From assembly GCA_002104935.1 (NCBI GenBank), contig MCGT01000001.1:947001-1011000 (forward strand): DNA of 64,000 nucleotides, given 5' to 3'. Positions 48,117 through 61,009 of this stretch are shown piece by piece; positions within the stretch are counted from its first letter, which is position 1; the number at the start of each line of letters is the position of its first letter. Origin of the DNA: Hesseltinella vesiculosa. Taxonomy: Eukaryota; Mucoromycota; Mucoromycetes; Mucorales; Cunninghamellaceae. Under the pieces are notes generated by a model. The model saw nothing but the letters and a program-made list of their open reading frames with translations. It had not been told where the DNA came from and made no database searches. Position numbers and translations under genes: made by a program.

Positions 48117-50680
48117 GTTGTGGATAAGATCAAAACTGTAAAAGAAAAAAAAAAGAAGAGAAGGGTGAAGGGAAAAGTAACAAAAAATAAAAAAATGGTT
48201 GAAGGAAAAAAAAAATAGAAAAGGGGAAAAGGTTCCCTTTTATATTGGAAAAAATCTTTTCTAGCCGAGATCAATCCCACTAAAAAAAGACTCTGTACCA
48301 CACTGGCCTTTTTCAAACCATAATCTTATCATCCTCCATTCCTTTCATTATTTGTTTGTTAAAATCCCTATTTTCTTGTTAAATCCCTCAACTTGTTCTC
48401 CTTGTTCATGCAACAACTTGCAAATGCTCCATCACTGTGATCAGGAGCTTTTTCGATCCACCCATAAGAAAAAGGCCAGCACCTAATAGCGCCCAGCCAT
48501 TGGCCCAGCCAAACACTCGCATTGGCCCGATGTGGAACAATTACCACCAGAGTCTAATTCGTGCCTTCTTTTTTGCCCAAAAACCCAAATACGGTTGTTG
48601 GGAAAAACTATACCAACTTTGTTCCCAATATCTTTCTTTGTTCTCCACGCCTTTCAAACTAAAAAATAAAAATACTAGTCAAAGATTTTTCAAAGTCCAC
48701 CTTTCCACCCCTCACGATGAAGTCATTGGCCAAGACAACAGTGGAAAAATCTTTGACCAGTCAAATCAGCTCAATCAAGCTGCCAACCTGGCTATCCTAG
48801 ACTCATTCGTTCGTTTCATAGAAACCTTGGAACCTTTGACATCATCCTCTGCCTCTATTTGCACAACCAGAAAAAAGACACTCTCCTATTTTGGGTTCAG
48901 CCAAACCCTTTCACTTTTCTTCTTCGTTCTCACCCGTCACCCTGAGAATCATCCTTCCCCCCCCCCTTTTTTTTTGAAAACCATCCCAATAAAGAAAGTG
49001 CCTCGATAGCTTTTTTATTTTCTGACCTGCCCTTTACACCGGAGATCATCCCTTTTAAGCCTTGTCATGCCACATTGTTTATTCCATCATGAAACTTTTT
49101 TACTTGTTGCATGGCAACCGAAAAAATGATCGCCCAGGATACAATGTTTGGAATGTTTCATCAGGAAAATAGTATTACCACCATCTGTTCCGTCCATTTG
49201 CTCTTGTCGTCTCGTGCCCTCCATTCTTTGTCATCCATGCTCGCCTTTCTTTGTCATACACTTGAGCGAGACCTTGACCATCGTTGTTTCATTGAGCCGA
49301 GGCCATATTGGCCCACTGGAAACAAAGTGACCTGCATAGCCCATGCTCTAGCTAACGCCAAGACAGGAGTGAAATTCATCTATTGCCTTTTTACTGGTGT
49401 TGATGCGATGGCATGGTCAGACCCCTTGAAAGATTAAAAAGCAGGTGTGGCCTAAATTTTTTTTTTTGTCTTTCCCGACCGGATGACGTACCTTCAAGTC
49501 CAGCCGACGCCAAGACCGTTCCTGTAACAAAAGCGCTTGTCTTCCACGTTCTCCAGGGAGCCAGGTGGATGCAGAAAATAAGCCAGGCCAATGGTGACCA
49601 TTGGCATTGTTTCTCGTCCTGTTTGAATGAAAGGCGTTTGGACAGCTACCAAGACACCCACCCAACCAGAAGCCCCGCTGCTTTTCTTTTTTTGTTCCAT
49701 CGTTCATGCTGAAACCTTGTCAGCATCTTGGGTACCTACTTTTTTTCTCATCCGAGCCGTTGTGAGTGACTGAGTGAAGGTGAGCTCGGAACCGGCTGGC
49801 TGCGCTGGTGGGTCAATGAATTTCCTGGCTTGTTCTTTTTTTGGCCAGGTCAGCAAGGGGAACGCCTTTGCTTACATTCTGGAAATGGGGCATTTGAGCT
49901 TTCAATGACAAATACCAATGCGAAATGTTGCATGGCAGCCATCCCTGCTGAAAGGCATGGATGCTGGAAAAATCAGATCGATCGGTCCAGGTCCTTCCTG
50001 ACGCCCGCAGCCAAAAAAAAAAAAAAAATAGGACGAAGAATGAAGATGGCTAGCCCAATCAAAATCCGACCTCCAAGCTGCCCAAGCCTGTGCGGCCAAC
50101 GCCAAAGCCTGTTTGTCTTCACTGCAGACACCTGCATCATCGCGAAAGAATCGATCGTTGACGAAAAATGTGATGTCGCAAGTTGAATTAAAATGAATCT
50201 AAATGACTTTGTTTGGTCACATGTCCTCAGCGAGCAGGGCCTTTTTTTTTTTTTCGTGACCCGTGACGATGAGTCCTATTTTGTCATGGCCACCCCTCCA
50301 AAACCAACGAGCGACGTTGGCTTTCAAGAATAACAACAATCAAAAGTGTTTCAAAATGGTAGAGAAAATAAAGTACTGTAGATAACGGGCTGTGAGCAAA
50401 TGAAGAAGGTGGGAATGTTCTTTACTCTTGTGACCCTTGCTTCCCTTTTTTCGATGGCCAGTGCCGATCACCTTGTGGATCTTCTTTTTTTTTTTTTTTT
50501 TTTTTTTGCGGAAAGGCACGACCTTCTGGAAATTCTGTCAAATCTTGTACGTCCATCCATGTCCACGTTTTGTGCCTGATCAACTGCCAACAACCAATGG
50601 CAATAAGCAATACTTATTTTTTTTTTTGGTGGGAGGATTTTATTTTCCAAACAAGGGCTGTCTAGCAAAAAAAAAAAAAA
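48117..50680. other. Large intergenic gap
   Basis: 2.5 kb. A plus-strand open frame of 190 codons (48,437-49,009) is listed separately. The rest has T and A runs (49,456, 50,012, 50,240, 50,486, 50,617) and no gene or repeat family I recognise. Confidence 0.5.
48437..49009 (+). other. Unrecognised 190-codon open frame
   Basis: Open frame starting MIRSFFDPPIRKRPAPNS and containing DSFVRFIETLEPLTSSSAS. It ends in Phe/Pro-rich text from homopolymers. No homology recognised and no obvious splice partners. It may be chance in a low-stop stretch. Confidence 0.2.
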
Positions 50681-53029
50681 TCATAGTTTCTTGAATTTGT
50701 TAAATAGCCGAGTGGAATAGCCTATTTTCTTCTTGCTGTCGATGGACACCTGGTGCTTATCACCATTATTGTAATTAACGGGAGGGTAGAGGGCTGGCAG
50801 TGAGGATTGGGTGGTAGGAGGAGGAGGATGTTGTGGGAGGATTTGCGACGAAGAATAACTGTGCTTCGAAGAGGTGGCTGTGAGGGAGTGGCCGTTTTGT
50901 GGTGGCACCGATGCATAGCCAGCGAGGTTGGGAGAAGATGAGTTCAAAGGAATAGGTGCAGGTGCAAGGCTAGGTGTGGCCATCTGTTGATCAGGTTTGG
51001 CCACAAGCATATAGCCTGGCCGAGGCGACGTTGGGTCAATGGCATCGGGCTTGTTGAAGCCATAGGAAGGGGGTGCTGGCGGCTTGGTATGCGACAGGAC
51101 AGGGGAGGAGTAAGGCGGTAGGGAAGTGGCGGTGGACAGGGTGGGGGATGGCTTGGCTGGCACAGCTGGTCCTACCGATGGCGGTGCACTGTCGGCCAGA
51201 TCCAAGCGAGACGTAAAGGTAAAGCGTTGGTCACGCATCCACACCTCGATCTTGATTTCAATCAGACCAAAGTACATGTGGATCGTCATGGGGACCTGAT
51301 CACCATAGCGCAGGTCAGGAAAGGCGGGCATTTGAATTGGGAATCTTGCTACGACCTTGACTCTCGGATCGGTCACCAGTCGAGGGGTTGGTCCATCATC
51401 ATCAAAAGCAAATAAATCTACAAAAGAGATGAGAGGCTGTCTACGTCCACATCTATTTTTTTTTTTTTTACCTGTCTCGGTGCTGTGTGGGTAGGTGACA
51501 ACAAATTTCTTGGTGACACATTCATCTACACCGACGGCAGTGCCTTTGTTGACGTAGACACTGAACCGTTCGCGGCAGTACCAAGACCCGTTGACATTGA
51601 TTTGATGGCTAGGAGGATCATTGGCAGGGTCAAAGATCATCTGACTGCTCAGCCCGTACGTACGACCTGACAAAAAAAGAAGCGTCCGTCAAGCGAACCT
51701 ACCAAGATCCGAACAGAGCACTTACGGCTGACACGCTGGGTGACCAAGCGAGGATTCATGCCAAAGTAGACGGCGCCACGGACAACCGCCATTTCAGGTC
51801 GGGGCGGGGTGGAGACAAATCGGACACGGGGTACAAAGGTTTCACGCACGCGGTGTTGCAGGTAGGTGGACATACCAAAGCCGCCAACCATGAAGATAGC
51901 ATCGACAGGTTTCATGGCCGAGCTGTCCAGCTGGTGCTGGATCAAACCAAGGATCTTTTGGATCACAGGCTCAAAGACCTTGTCGCGCAATTCTTCAAAG
52001 GTAAAGGACATGGCGCCATCGTAGATACCGTAATCAGGGTCTTCGTTGTTGGGATAACCAAGACTGAAGGGGATGTTGATATAATGTTCTTGGTCAGGTT
52101 CTTCGAAAAAGTGGGGCTTGATATGTTCGATGAAGCTGTTGAGCATGGAATCCATGGAGCGGGGCTTGACACGGCCAAAATGGGCAAATCGGTCGCGGAT
52201 GAGCTGCTCCATGTTCCGGTCCAAAAAGACAGAGCCGCAGGTATCGCCTGAGCCTTTGGTCACTTCCCTGAGTGAGTGATGAGCCGAGCCCTGTAGGTTG
52301 TCTTCGATCTCAAACACGATCAGATCGACCGTGCCACCCCCGGCATCACAGATCATGAAGCGTTGCCCGGCCGTCATTTTGAACTGATCACAGGTCTTTT
52401 GGCAATACAAGGCAGCTGCTTCGGGTTCGCTGATGAGGGTCAGCCGTTCGATCGGGTCGTTGCGTTCCACCAAGCCTGCTTGGATACTCGCTTCGCGCAT
52501 CACCGCCTTGGCCTGGTCGCTCCAAGTGGCTGGCACGGTCAGACAGTAGCGATACTGGTTCTGTTCATAATTCTGTGCGAAGCCGCGGTTCATAGTTTCG
52601 CAAATGTAGGCATGGATGGACCGTAGATAGTCGGCAATGACTTGGACGGGGGTCAGACCATTGGGTAACGGTGTCATTGTCTTGGCTGACTCTTCGTCGA
52701 GGTACAGTTTGAATTTTTCCAAATAGTGATCTTGCATGTTGGGTTTGTCGGATTGGCTTTTTGCTGCATCTCCCCAGGACTTGATGTCACGGGTATCTTT
52801 TTTGTATAAACTAACAGTGGGTGTCTTTGGGTAAGCAACAATCCGCTGCCTTGGCCTAGAGAAAGAAAGCGTTGGTGCCTGGTTTAAGTGTCTTTTTTAT
52901 TTACCAGGACGTGATATCTTGGTAATCGTCCAGGTTGGATTCTTTAGTGTATCCATAGCAACATCCACTAAATGTTGTACCGAAATCTATCCCCACCACG
53001 TATGCATAATCAGCACCTGGAGAATCCAT
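50681..53029 (-). CDS. HSPA12-like atypical Hsp70 ATPase
   Basis: Start ATG at 53029: MDSPGADYAYVVGIDFGTTF, then SGCCYGY, the actin/Hsp70 phosphate-1 loop. A first intron near 52,859-52,905 is followed by an exon containing PATWSDQAKAVMREASIQAG, then LISEPEAAALYC, and the phosphate-2 loop MICDAGGGTVDLIVFEI. The adenosine motif is DAIFMVGGFGMSTYLQHRVR. These match the HSPA12 branch rather than canonical Hsp70, which has a longer substrate-binding domain. Two further exons give a beta-rich tail (MTIHMYFGLIEIKIEVWMRD) and about 150 residues rich in Pro, Ser and Tyr, ending RLFNKFKKL at 50681. Function in fungi is uncertain. The basic C-terminus is unusual. Confidence 0.88.
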
Positions 53030-53430
53030 GTAATTATAAAAAAAAAGGAGGGGGGGCGGATGAAAAGAAAAGGAAGAACCCTGTTCTATTTTTTATTTTT
53101 TGTGATTTTTGCTGCCTGGCCACGCAGGACACAAAAATGTGTGTGGAAGCCCAAATTATCGAATCTAAAATGAGGCTGAAAAGAGGGATTCTGTACCACC
53201 CCTTTTTCTCGTCTGATCGTGGCTCCTCATCCATCCTGCCCCAATGACTCGTTTGATACTCTCCCCTCCATGAAGATCAATGCTTTAAACAGAAGAAAGA
53301 AAAAAAGGTGCCTCACGTCATGACTCTTCGAAATGGCCCCTCCCTTTTTTTTAAGGATGGACAGCCAATCCCAGAGATGGGTCGCACAACATCATCAATA
53401 AAAGATACTCAAGGAGATTTTTATTTGGCT
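53030..53430. other. Intergenic gap
   Basis: About 400 bp between the HSPA12-like start and the RBM48 stop, both minus. It is A-rich near 53,038 and contains the HSPA12-like promoter. No gene seen. Confidence 0.5.
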
Positions 53431-53946
53431 TCAGATCCGACGTCGCTTTGAGGACGGCAGATCACTGGTGGGGGCTGCGGAAGGGGGGAGCGGGGGCAAG
53501 GGGGTGGCATCCAATGAGGGTATCCTTTGACGTTGTCTTCGTTTTCTTTGAAACTTGTCAAGACGCTGTTGTACTTTGGTGCGACGATCCAGTAACTTGT
53601 TGCGCAGGTCATCGAGGGTCTCCAGCTCGGGGGTATAAAACACTTGTAGCAAATTCGCATAGAACGGCTGATCATCCCATTGCCTCTTGACTTGCCGAGC
53701 TTCATCAATAGTGGCCATGGTGATGGCCAAGCTATTGGTGTAGTTCCCATTGCCTTGTTGTTTCTTCCACGTGTCCACCGTTCCGATTTTACCAAGCTGA
53801 TCCAACAATGCCTTGATGATCTGATCTTCACCGCTCAATGCGGGAATGTTGTGCATCACCAGATGCCGTGACTCTTGAGCAATGGTATACACCTTGACAG
53901 CACACAACTCCTTTGGATCTCGGTAGTCAGGTCGATCTGTCGCCAT
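53431..53946 (-). CDS. RBM48: RBM48-like RNA-binding protein
   Basis: Intronless 171-codon frame, start 53946 (MATDRPDYRDPKELCAVKVY). It has an RRM of the RBM48 kind: YTIAQESRHLVMHNIPALSG, then EARQVKRQWDDQPFYANLLQ and VFYTPELETLDDLRNKLLDR. The VxYxPExET-ddlR block after the RRM is the RBM48 signature. The tail is basic and ends SSKRRRI, a likely nuclear signal. In animals and plants RBM48 with ARMC7 supports U12 (minor) intron splicing, so its presence hints that this fungus keeps minor-spliceosome parts (inference). The gene is divergent from VPS15 with 171 bp between ATGs. Confidence 0.85.
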   Translation of the reverse strand: MATDRPDYRDPKELCAVKVYTIAQESRHLVMHNIPALSGEDQIIKALLDQLGKIGTVDTWKKQQGNGNYTNSLAITMATIDEARQVKRQWDDQPFYANLLQVFYTPELETLDDLRNKLLDRRTKVQQRLDKFQRKRRQRQRIPSLDATPLPPLPPSAAPTSDLPSSKRRRI

Positions 53947-54117
53947 ACACCATCAATCGATGAAGAAAAGAAAAAAAGAAAAGGCTGGAGAAAAAAATAA
54001 AAAAGAGCGGCATCACGCGCCAGCTTTTTTTAAACTGAAAAAGTCCAGCGGAAGGTTTTCGTTTTTTTTTTTTTTCTTTCGATACACGACAAAAAAAAAG
54101 AAACATCCATCATCAAC
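53947..54117. promoter_or_regulatory. Shared divergent promoter RBM48 / VPS15
   Basis: 171 bp separates the two start codons. It is A/T-rich, with T and A tracts at about 54,060-54,105. Confidence 0.6.
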
Positions 54118-57100
54118 ATGGGGAATAATCTATCCAATGTGACCACTATTGTTGGTGTCGATAGTTATGTCAGTGAATTGGGCGATGTTGCTTATGAAAA
54201 AAGGTACCTGGAACCTGCCAGCGAAAGACTCCTCACCCTTTCATTTCAACAGTCTGGGCACAGCTCGCTTTATGAAGACAGTACGAGGCCGGCATAATGA
54301 TGGGATGGTCGTGGTCAAGATATTCGCCAAACCAAAACTAGGATTGTCCCTTAAAGAATATGCCAAACGAATGAAACGTAGGACCCATTTACCTCTCTTT
54401 GCAACCTCACCTCTCTTCTTTTCCAGGCGAATACGAAGCCGTCAGCTCCGTGCCCAATGTCTTTTCTTATCAAAAGCTATTGGAGACCGATCGCGCTGCC
54501 TACATGGTCCGGCAATACTTTTATAGTAGTCTCTACGACCGCATCAGGCAAGTACCATGCTCCTGCCATTGTGTTTCTTACTGCTCTTCATCATAGCACT
54601 CGACCGTTTTTGACACTGGTGGAGAAAAAATGGATTGCCTACCAGATCCTTCGAGGCGTTGCCGACTGTCACAAACACAAGGTCTATCATGGAGATATCA
54701 AAACAGAAAATGTCTTGGTCACATCGTGGAATTGGGTCTATCTTGTCGATTTTGCGTTTTACAAACCCACCTTTCTGCCAGAAGTAAGAGAACATAAGCA
54801 CCACCTCTGGCTTACCCCCCCCATCTTGTTAGGATGATCCTGCCAACTTTTCCTTCTTCTTTGACACATCCTCGCGACGTACCTGCTATATTGCTCCCGA
54901 ACGATTTTACAAAGCAGGCACCGACATCGATCAATGCATGGTAATCTTTGTCTCCGAAATGGACACGTGTCACTGACTTCATTCCTGGGTCGCCAGAAAG
55001 CGCTTGGTCAGGGCGATATCAATAACGTTATTTGCGAATTAACCCCAGCCATGGACGTATTCTCCGTGGGGTGTGTGATTGCTGAACTCTTTTTGGAAGG
55101 TACGCCCATCTTTTCCCTGTCGCAGCTCTTCAAGTACAAAAATGGTGAATACAGCCCTGCTCAAGCCCTGGATAAAATCGAAGACCCTGACATCAAAGCA
55201 AGCCGAGAGAGAGAGAAAAAAAAAGAGAGATAGCCACCGCTGACCTTCTTTTCTAGGACCTGATCCTGCATATGATCCAACTGGACCAAGACAAACGACT
55301 GTCTGCGGAAGTCTACTTGACACAATGGTAGCACAGCATGCACTTTTCTGGAGCTCCCCACTTACCCTCCTTTTTCTTCCCCAGGCGTGGCAAGGCCTTC
55401 CCTGAATATTTTTACGAATTTCTACATGACTATATTGGCCTGCTCACTGACAAATCCGGAACGCTCCCCTCCATGATTCAGACCGTGAAGGACAGCTTCA
55501 TCACCGCCATGTCCTCCTCTTTTACCCGTCTTACCCAGCCTGTGCAGAAGCTTGTCAATGCCGACGAGAAAATCGAACGCCTCTACTACGACTTTGACCA
55601 GCTCGCCCGCCTCTTGCTCGACACCAATGACACCCAGATGCAAAAGTCGGGTGAGCGCCGACGCACCATCTCAGGTACACGCTAAACAAGTCATCCCATC
55701 CCTCTGACGCTTTTTTTTTTTTTTTTTTTTTTTTTACGCGTAGATATCCCCAGCACTACCAATACCTCCGTACAGTTTATTTTTGTGCTTCCGCTGTCGC
55801 TCATCAAAAATTGCTTTTTTTTTTTCTTAGATCGTCTTGCCACCTACACTGAACATCCCAAACTACACCAGCCGAGAGAAAATTAACCATCATGAAACAA
55901 ATGCTGGAGGTACTGTAGAACTCACCCTACTTTATTCTGCTCTTTCATCCAGAAAGCGTTAATTTTTTTTCTTTTTTCTTTTTTTTTTTTTTACTTGTAT
56001 GATCAGAGCAAGGCTTCCTGATCCTCCTCTCCTTTATATCCTCTCAGATCCGCAACGTCACTTACTCCAGCTCCAAGCTCAAGGCCCTGGATATTATCCT
56101 CGCTCTGGCCGAACATCTGCCCGACGACGTCAAGCTGGATCGCTTGATACCCTATGTCATGGCCCTCTTGACCGACGAATCTGCCCTTGTCCGTGCTGGA
56201 GCAATCAAGGTGCTGACCCAAGTGGTAGGTTTTTCTGGTGGGAAAGTATCCATCTTGTCCTCATCCATCCCTGTCTTCTACTAGTTGTGCATGGTGGAAT
56301 CCATCTCACCCATCAACGCCCAGATCTTCCCTGAATACATTCTTCCATCCGTCCGAGAATTTGCCACGGATACCAATGCCCTTGTTCGCATCACGTACGC
56401 CAGTTGCATCGCCATGTTGGCCGAAACTGCCCTCCGTTTTTTGGAAATGGCCCAGGTAAGCTATCCCATGGCTGCCTGTTTTTTGATCCGCTCCTTCTCA
56501 CTCCCATTTTTTTTTTTTAGTTGTTGACGACCGACAGTACGTTTCCTATGGCGGAAATGGACCTTGAGGAAGTGGACTTTGATGCAAGTGAAAGAAGGAA
56601 TCGGCCAAAGAGCACAGCCAACTGACTTGTCCATTTCTCTAGACCACCTATGATGCATCCCTGCAAGATTTACAACAAGTCATTCAAGAGCAAGTCACCA
56701 CGCTTCTGATCGATAGCGACAGCTCTGTCAAACGCACCTTGTTAACCAACATCACCTGCCTTTGTGTCTTCTTTGGCCGTCAGAAAGCCAACGATGTGCT
56801 TCTGAGCCACATGATCACCTACTTAAACGATAAGGACTGGATGCTACGAAGGTAGAAAAAAAAAACGAAGAATATCAGTATCGGCAAGGATTGTAACTCG
56901 AACCCAATGTCTTTTTCCAGCGCCTTTTTTGAGAGTGTCAAAGGGGTAGGCACTTTTGTGGGCGCTCGAAGTTTAGAAGAATACATTCTGCCCTTGATGG
57001 TCCAGGCCCTGACAGGTACGCCTCTTATTGACCTCCGTGCGATGAGCTGACGCCTTCTTTCCTTTGGTAGACTCCGAAGAATTCGTGGTGGAAAAGGTCT

Positions 57101-60100
57101 TGAATTCCCTGACAAGTCTTGCTGATCTTGGCCTATTCCAAAAGATGAAATTATGGGAACTCGTTGGCATCATTTCACCCCTCATTTGCCATCCAAGTGT
57201 CTGGCTCCGTTACGGTAAAAAAAAAAAAATCTCGATTGCCTTCCGCACACGTTAACCTTGCTTTCGTCTATATGTCGTGACTACAGGGGCCGTTGGATTC
57301 ATCGCATCTGCAACCAAGCACCTTTCTCAAACTGATCGCTGGTGCATCATCTACCCTCTGTTGAAGCCTTTTTTACGCTCCGACATTGCCGAAATCTCAG
57401 AGCAACAGATCTTGGAGAACGCAAAGTCACCCGTACTCCCGAGATTGACCCCAGAGTACGAAACGCGTTGGGCTCAACCTTTTGCTCTCTTCCTTTTTTA
57501 GATCCCTCGACAAGTTTACAACCAAGCCATCACATGGGCAAGCAAGGCATCACCCCATTCTGCCTATTGGAAAGCACTGCGGGACAAAAAAGGTCATCTA
57601 AACCCTACCCCGCCCGCTTCCAAGACGAACTCTCGTGGTGGACTGATTCGACAAGGCTCGCTGTTCAACAATTTTGTCCCCGTCGATGATATGATCAAAA
57701 CCAAAGAGTATACATCCAGACTTTTGGAATGCCTATGGCAGCGCATGCTCAACCTTTTTTTTTTAAAAAAAATAATAATCATAGGGACGAGGATAACCTA
57801 CAACGCTTGCGTCAAATTGGAATGGCGCCCGAAGATGAAGTCAAGCTCGGCTACTTGCGAGAATACATATTCAAAGTATCCCGGACAAAATCAAGGTAAC
57901 AAGTACAAACAACCCGGTATCATCATTGCGCGACTCAGCTCTAATTCTCGCCCTCTTCTTACTAGCCGACCTGAAAGCATTGACCTGAGCTCCACCGTAA
58001 AAGAAATCGCCATTGGCATGCCGATGTCATCTGAACCTCACCCCGCTTCTTTTTTTTTTCCTCTTTCTTTTAGAATGGTGAAGTGTATCTTAAAGATCTT
58101 GGGGTCACCCCATTGACAGTGTTCTTGCCTGATATGTCCCAGCAACCAGAACAACCTTCTCAGCAACCTTCAGAGCAAGTCAGCTCTAGCCACCCACGAT
58201 CATCATCCACGTCCACACCTGCACCTGAAACTAGCTTAACCACTTCAACCGGTAAGATAAAACTGCCAACGTTGGTGCCAAAACTTACCTCCATTGTTTA
58301 GCACACGAACACAGAATCACCACTGTTTACAAGCTGCTGAAAAATCAGCCTGCCGATAATAGAGGTATGTCCGTCGCTCCCCACAGAATAAAAATAATGG
58401 CCACACTGAACAGCTCACGCAACTGCGGTTTTTTTTTTCCTAGTCGGATATACTCATTTACAAAACATACTATACAAGACAGCATTGGATGCCTTTCCAA
58501 CAACCTCACCAGGTTAGACTTAAAAAGCATCCCATAGCATGGGGTCTTGCCGGATAGATTGACTTGTTTTTTATTTTCTCCTCGCAAAATAGAATTCACG
58601 GGAGAACCTAATATTAGCAAACGACTGCGCCGCCTACCGGCGGGCGCTTCGCCCTTTAGAACAATCAACAGCTGGAAACCTGAAGGCATTCTCGTGGCTC
58701 ATTACAAGGAACACACAGCAGCTGTGAACCAGCTGGATATTTCTTGGGATAACTTGCTGTTTGCTTCGTGCTCCGACGATGGCTCGGTCAAAGTGTGGGA
58801 TTGCTCACGCCTGGAACGCAACGTTACCAACCGATCGCGTGTCTCCTACAACAAGCAGGGCGGCTGCATCAAATGCTTGACCTTTATCCAGCACACCTAC
58901 AGCATTGCCTCGGCCTCGGACAATGGCTCGATCCATGTCTTCCGGTAAAAAACCCCCATGAGGGACGTCCTCGAAAGTCACCATGAAAATTGATCTTTTT
59001 TTATTTTTATCAGCGTGGACGTGCGCAGTGCAGGTTCGTCTCTGAAGTTTAGCAAGTGCGTGACACTGCGAGAATACCAGCTCAAGAACGAATTTGCCGT
59101 GGCCATCCAACATTTTACCAGCAGTAAGTGCAATGACGATGTCATCTTGCACACCGTTGCTCATTCAGGCTGGACTTGCTTTTTGCTAAAATAGATGCCA
59201 TGAACACGGTGACAGGGTCGAAATCCATTCTGCTTGTCGCAACGAACATGGGCAACATTTACTTGCTTGATCTGATGACCATGACACCTCTGGCTACGCT
59301 ACATAACAAAAAGAGCTATGGTAAGAGAGGAGTCGTTGCTCTCCATTGAGCGGTTGCTCATGCTCATCACCCTAGGGATCATTACGGCCATGGCTACCGA
59401 TCGAATGCACGCTTGGCTTTTGGTTGGCACCAGTCGTGGCATCTTGACTCTGTACGACCTTCGCTTCCAAGTCCCTGTGCAAACCTGGCTGCATCCAAGC
59501 AAGAGCCGCATTAGCGCCATCTGTTTAAACCTTCATCCTCGTGCCGAAAGTAAGCAAGTCATGATTGCCTCTGGACGCAACGAGTGGTCTATCTGGGACA
59601 TTGTCGACCTCCATTGCCTACAGGTGTTTGGTGCTAAATCTGTGGACGACAAATCCCTTGGCGCCCATGCCCAAAATTACAAGGTAATGATTTTTTATTT
59701 TAAAAAAAATGCAGAGTCCCCTGGCGCTTTGTTCAACACTTTTTATTCTTCTTATTTGAAGGCTTTACCGGTTCCTTCAGATGCAGAAATCATGACGCAA
59801 TCCTTCACCGACCAAGAGGCCAACTTTGTCGAGAACTCCATTCAAGCCCTGGCCACGCTTTCTGGATGTCCATTTGTGTTCACTGGCGGTGCTGACCGAA
59901 AACTTCGGTTCTGGGATCTCCAACGCATCGATAACTCGGCTGTTATCCTTGGCCTAGACCTAGATGAACCCAAGCCTCGCTATAGGTACCTTTACATTTT
60001 GGAAAGCAGCAAACACAGGAAAGCCGACCTCATCCCTTTTTTTTTTTTTTTTTTTTTTTTGTATAGCGCATCCACTGTGGACCAGATCAAGTTCCACGTG

Positions 60101-60301
60101 GAATGCCCGCCCCAGCGGCCAACCCAGCCCGCCGGCTCGCGGTCTAACGCTCAGCCCATCCACCCCAAGCACCCTGTCGCCCAGCAGCAATTTTTAATGC
60201 GGAACCCCACCGACGCCATCACTGACATCATCTTGACCGAACTGCCTTACCCTATGGTCATCTGCTCCGACCGAGATGGTGCCATCAAGGTGATCTCTTG
60301 A
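54118..60301 (+). CDS. VPS15: VPS15 (PI3K regulatory pseudokinase-like subunit)
   Basis: Membrane-anchoring subunit of the Vps34 PI 3-kinase, which acts in autophagy and endosomal sorting. Start ATG at 54118 gives [20 protein letters not shown], an N-myristoylation-type MG start typical of VPS15. After exon 1, [14 protein letters not shown] begins the kinase-like domain. It has [11 protein letters not shown] in place of HRD and VDFAFYKP in place of DFG, as usual for Vps15. HEAT repeats follow: [59 protein letters not shown] and [19 protein letters not shown]. The C-terminal WD40 propeller reads [12 protein letters not shown] and [12 protein letters not shown], then [15 protein letters not shown]. 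It ends GAIKVIS. About 18 exons. Family call is firm. Confidence 0.95.
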
Positions 60302-61009
60302 ATAAATTGTGTACTGTACGTCGGTTTTTGTTAAGTGCATGGTTTTAACTGTGAGATTATGCCATGAGCCATGAGCATTGGGCTTGGCTTAGGGTAACGC
60401 ATCACCTCCAGAAATGAAAAAAAGAAGCCCCACCTTGATCGTTCCGGAAGAGCTACCGTCCATTCACTACAGAACGCCTCGATAAGTGGGTTGGATGGCT
60501 CAGACGCCTGCCAGGAACGTCTTTGACGTCGCCTCGATGGCCAGGGCCCATGCTGCGCTTACCTCTGAAGGGCTTCATCTGATAGGATACCAGCGGTTGA
60601 GAATGAGACAGATTTTCAGGCTGCGACTTGGACCACAGAATGTAAAAAAGGATGGCGGCCGATCATGGCATGATTCATGGGCATGCTCAAGGGCTGAGAG
60701 CGGCTTAGCATGCTAGTCGTGGGCAACACCGGTATGCTCTGGAGAAGCGCCTTGCTTGTGCTGGTTGACACTTCGAAGCAGGTCGTTGAGAAGAAGTTGT
60801 TGAAAAGCAGAAGAGATGACCTTGACGAGCAAAAGCGAAGAGACGAACATGATCAAATTTTGACAGCTTTGGCGTGGCAGAAAAAAAAAAAAAAGGACCG
60901 TGAGAAAAAAGGAGACTCCGCTTGCCATTTTTATTTTTTTTCTTGATGGCATCTTTTTATTTTTTTTCCCCACGCTCTTTTCTTTTTCTTTTTTCTTTGG
61001 TTTAATCAA
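60302..61009. other. Intergenic gap
   Basis: 3' flank of VPS15 and promoter of the MCC beta gene. A plus frame at 60,486-60,716 (contains RLRMRQIFRLRLGPQNVKKD) looks mildly coding-like but is unrecognised. Homopolymers lie at 60,880 and 60,960. Confidence 0.45.

Noticed and set aside
54118..55000. VPS15 N-terminus as an active protein kinase
   Set aside because: HGD replaces HRD and DFA replaces DFG, and HEAT plus WD40 regions follow; this is the usual VPS15 state.
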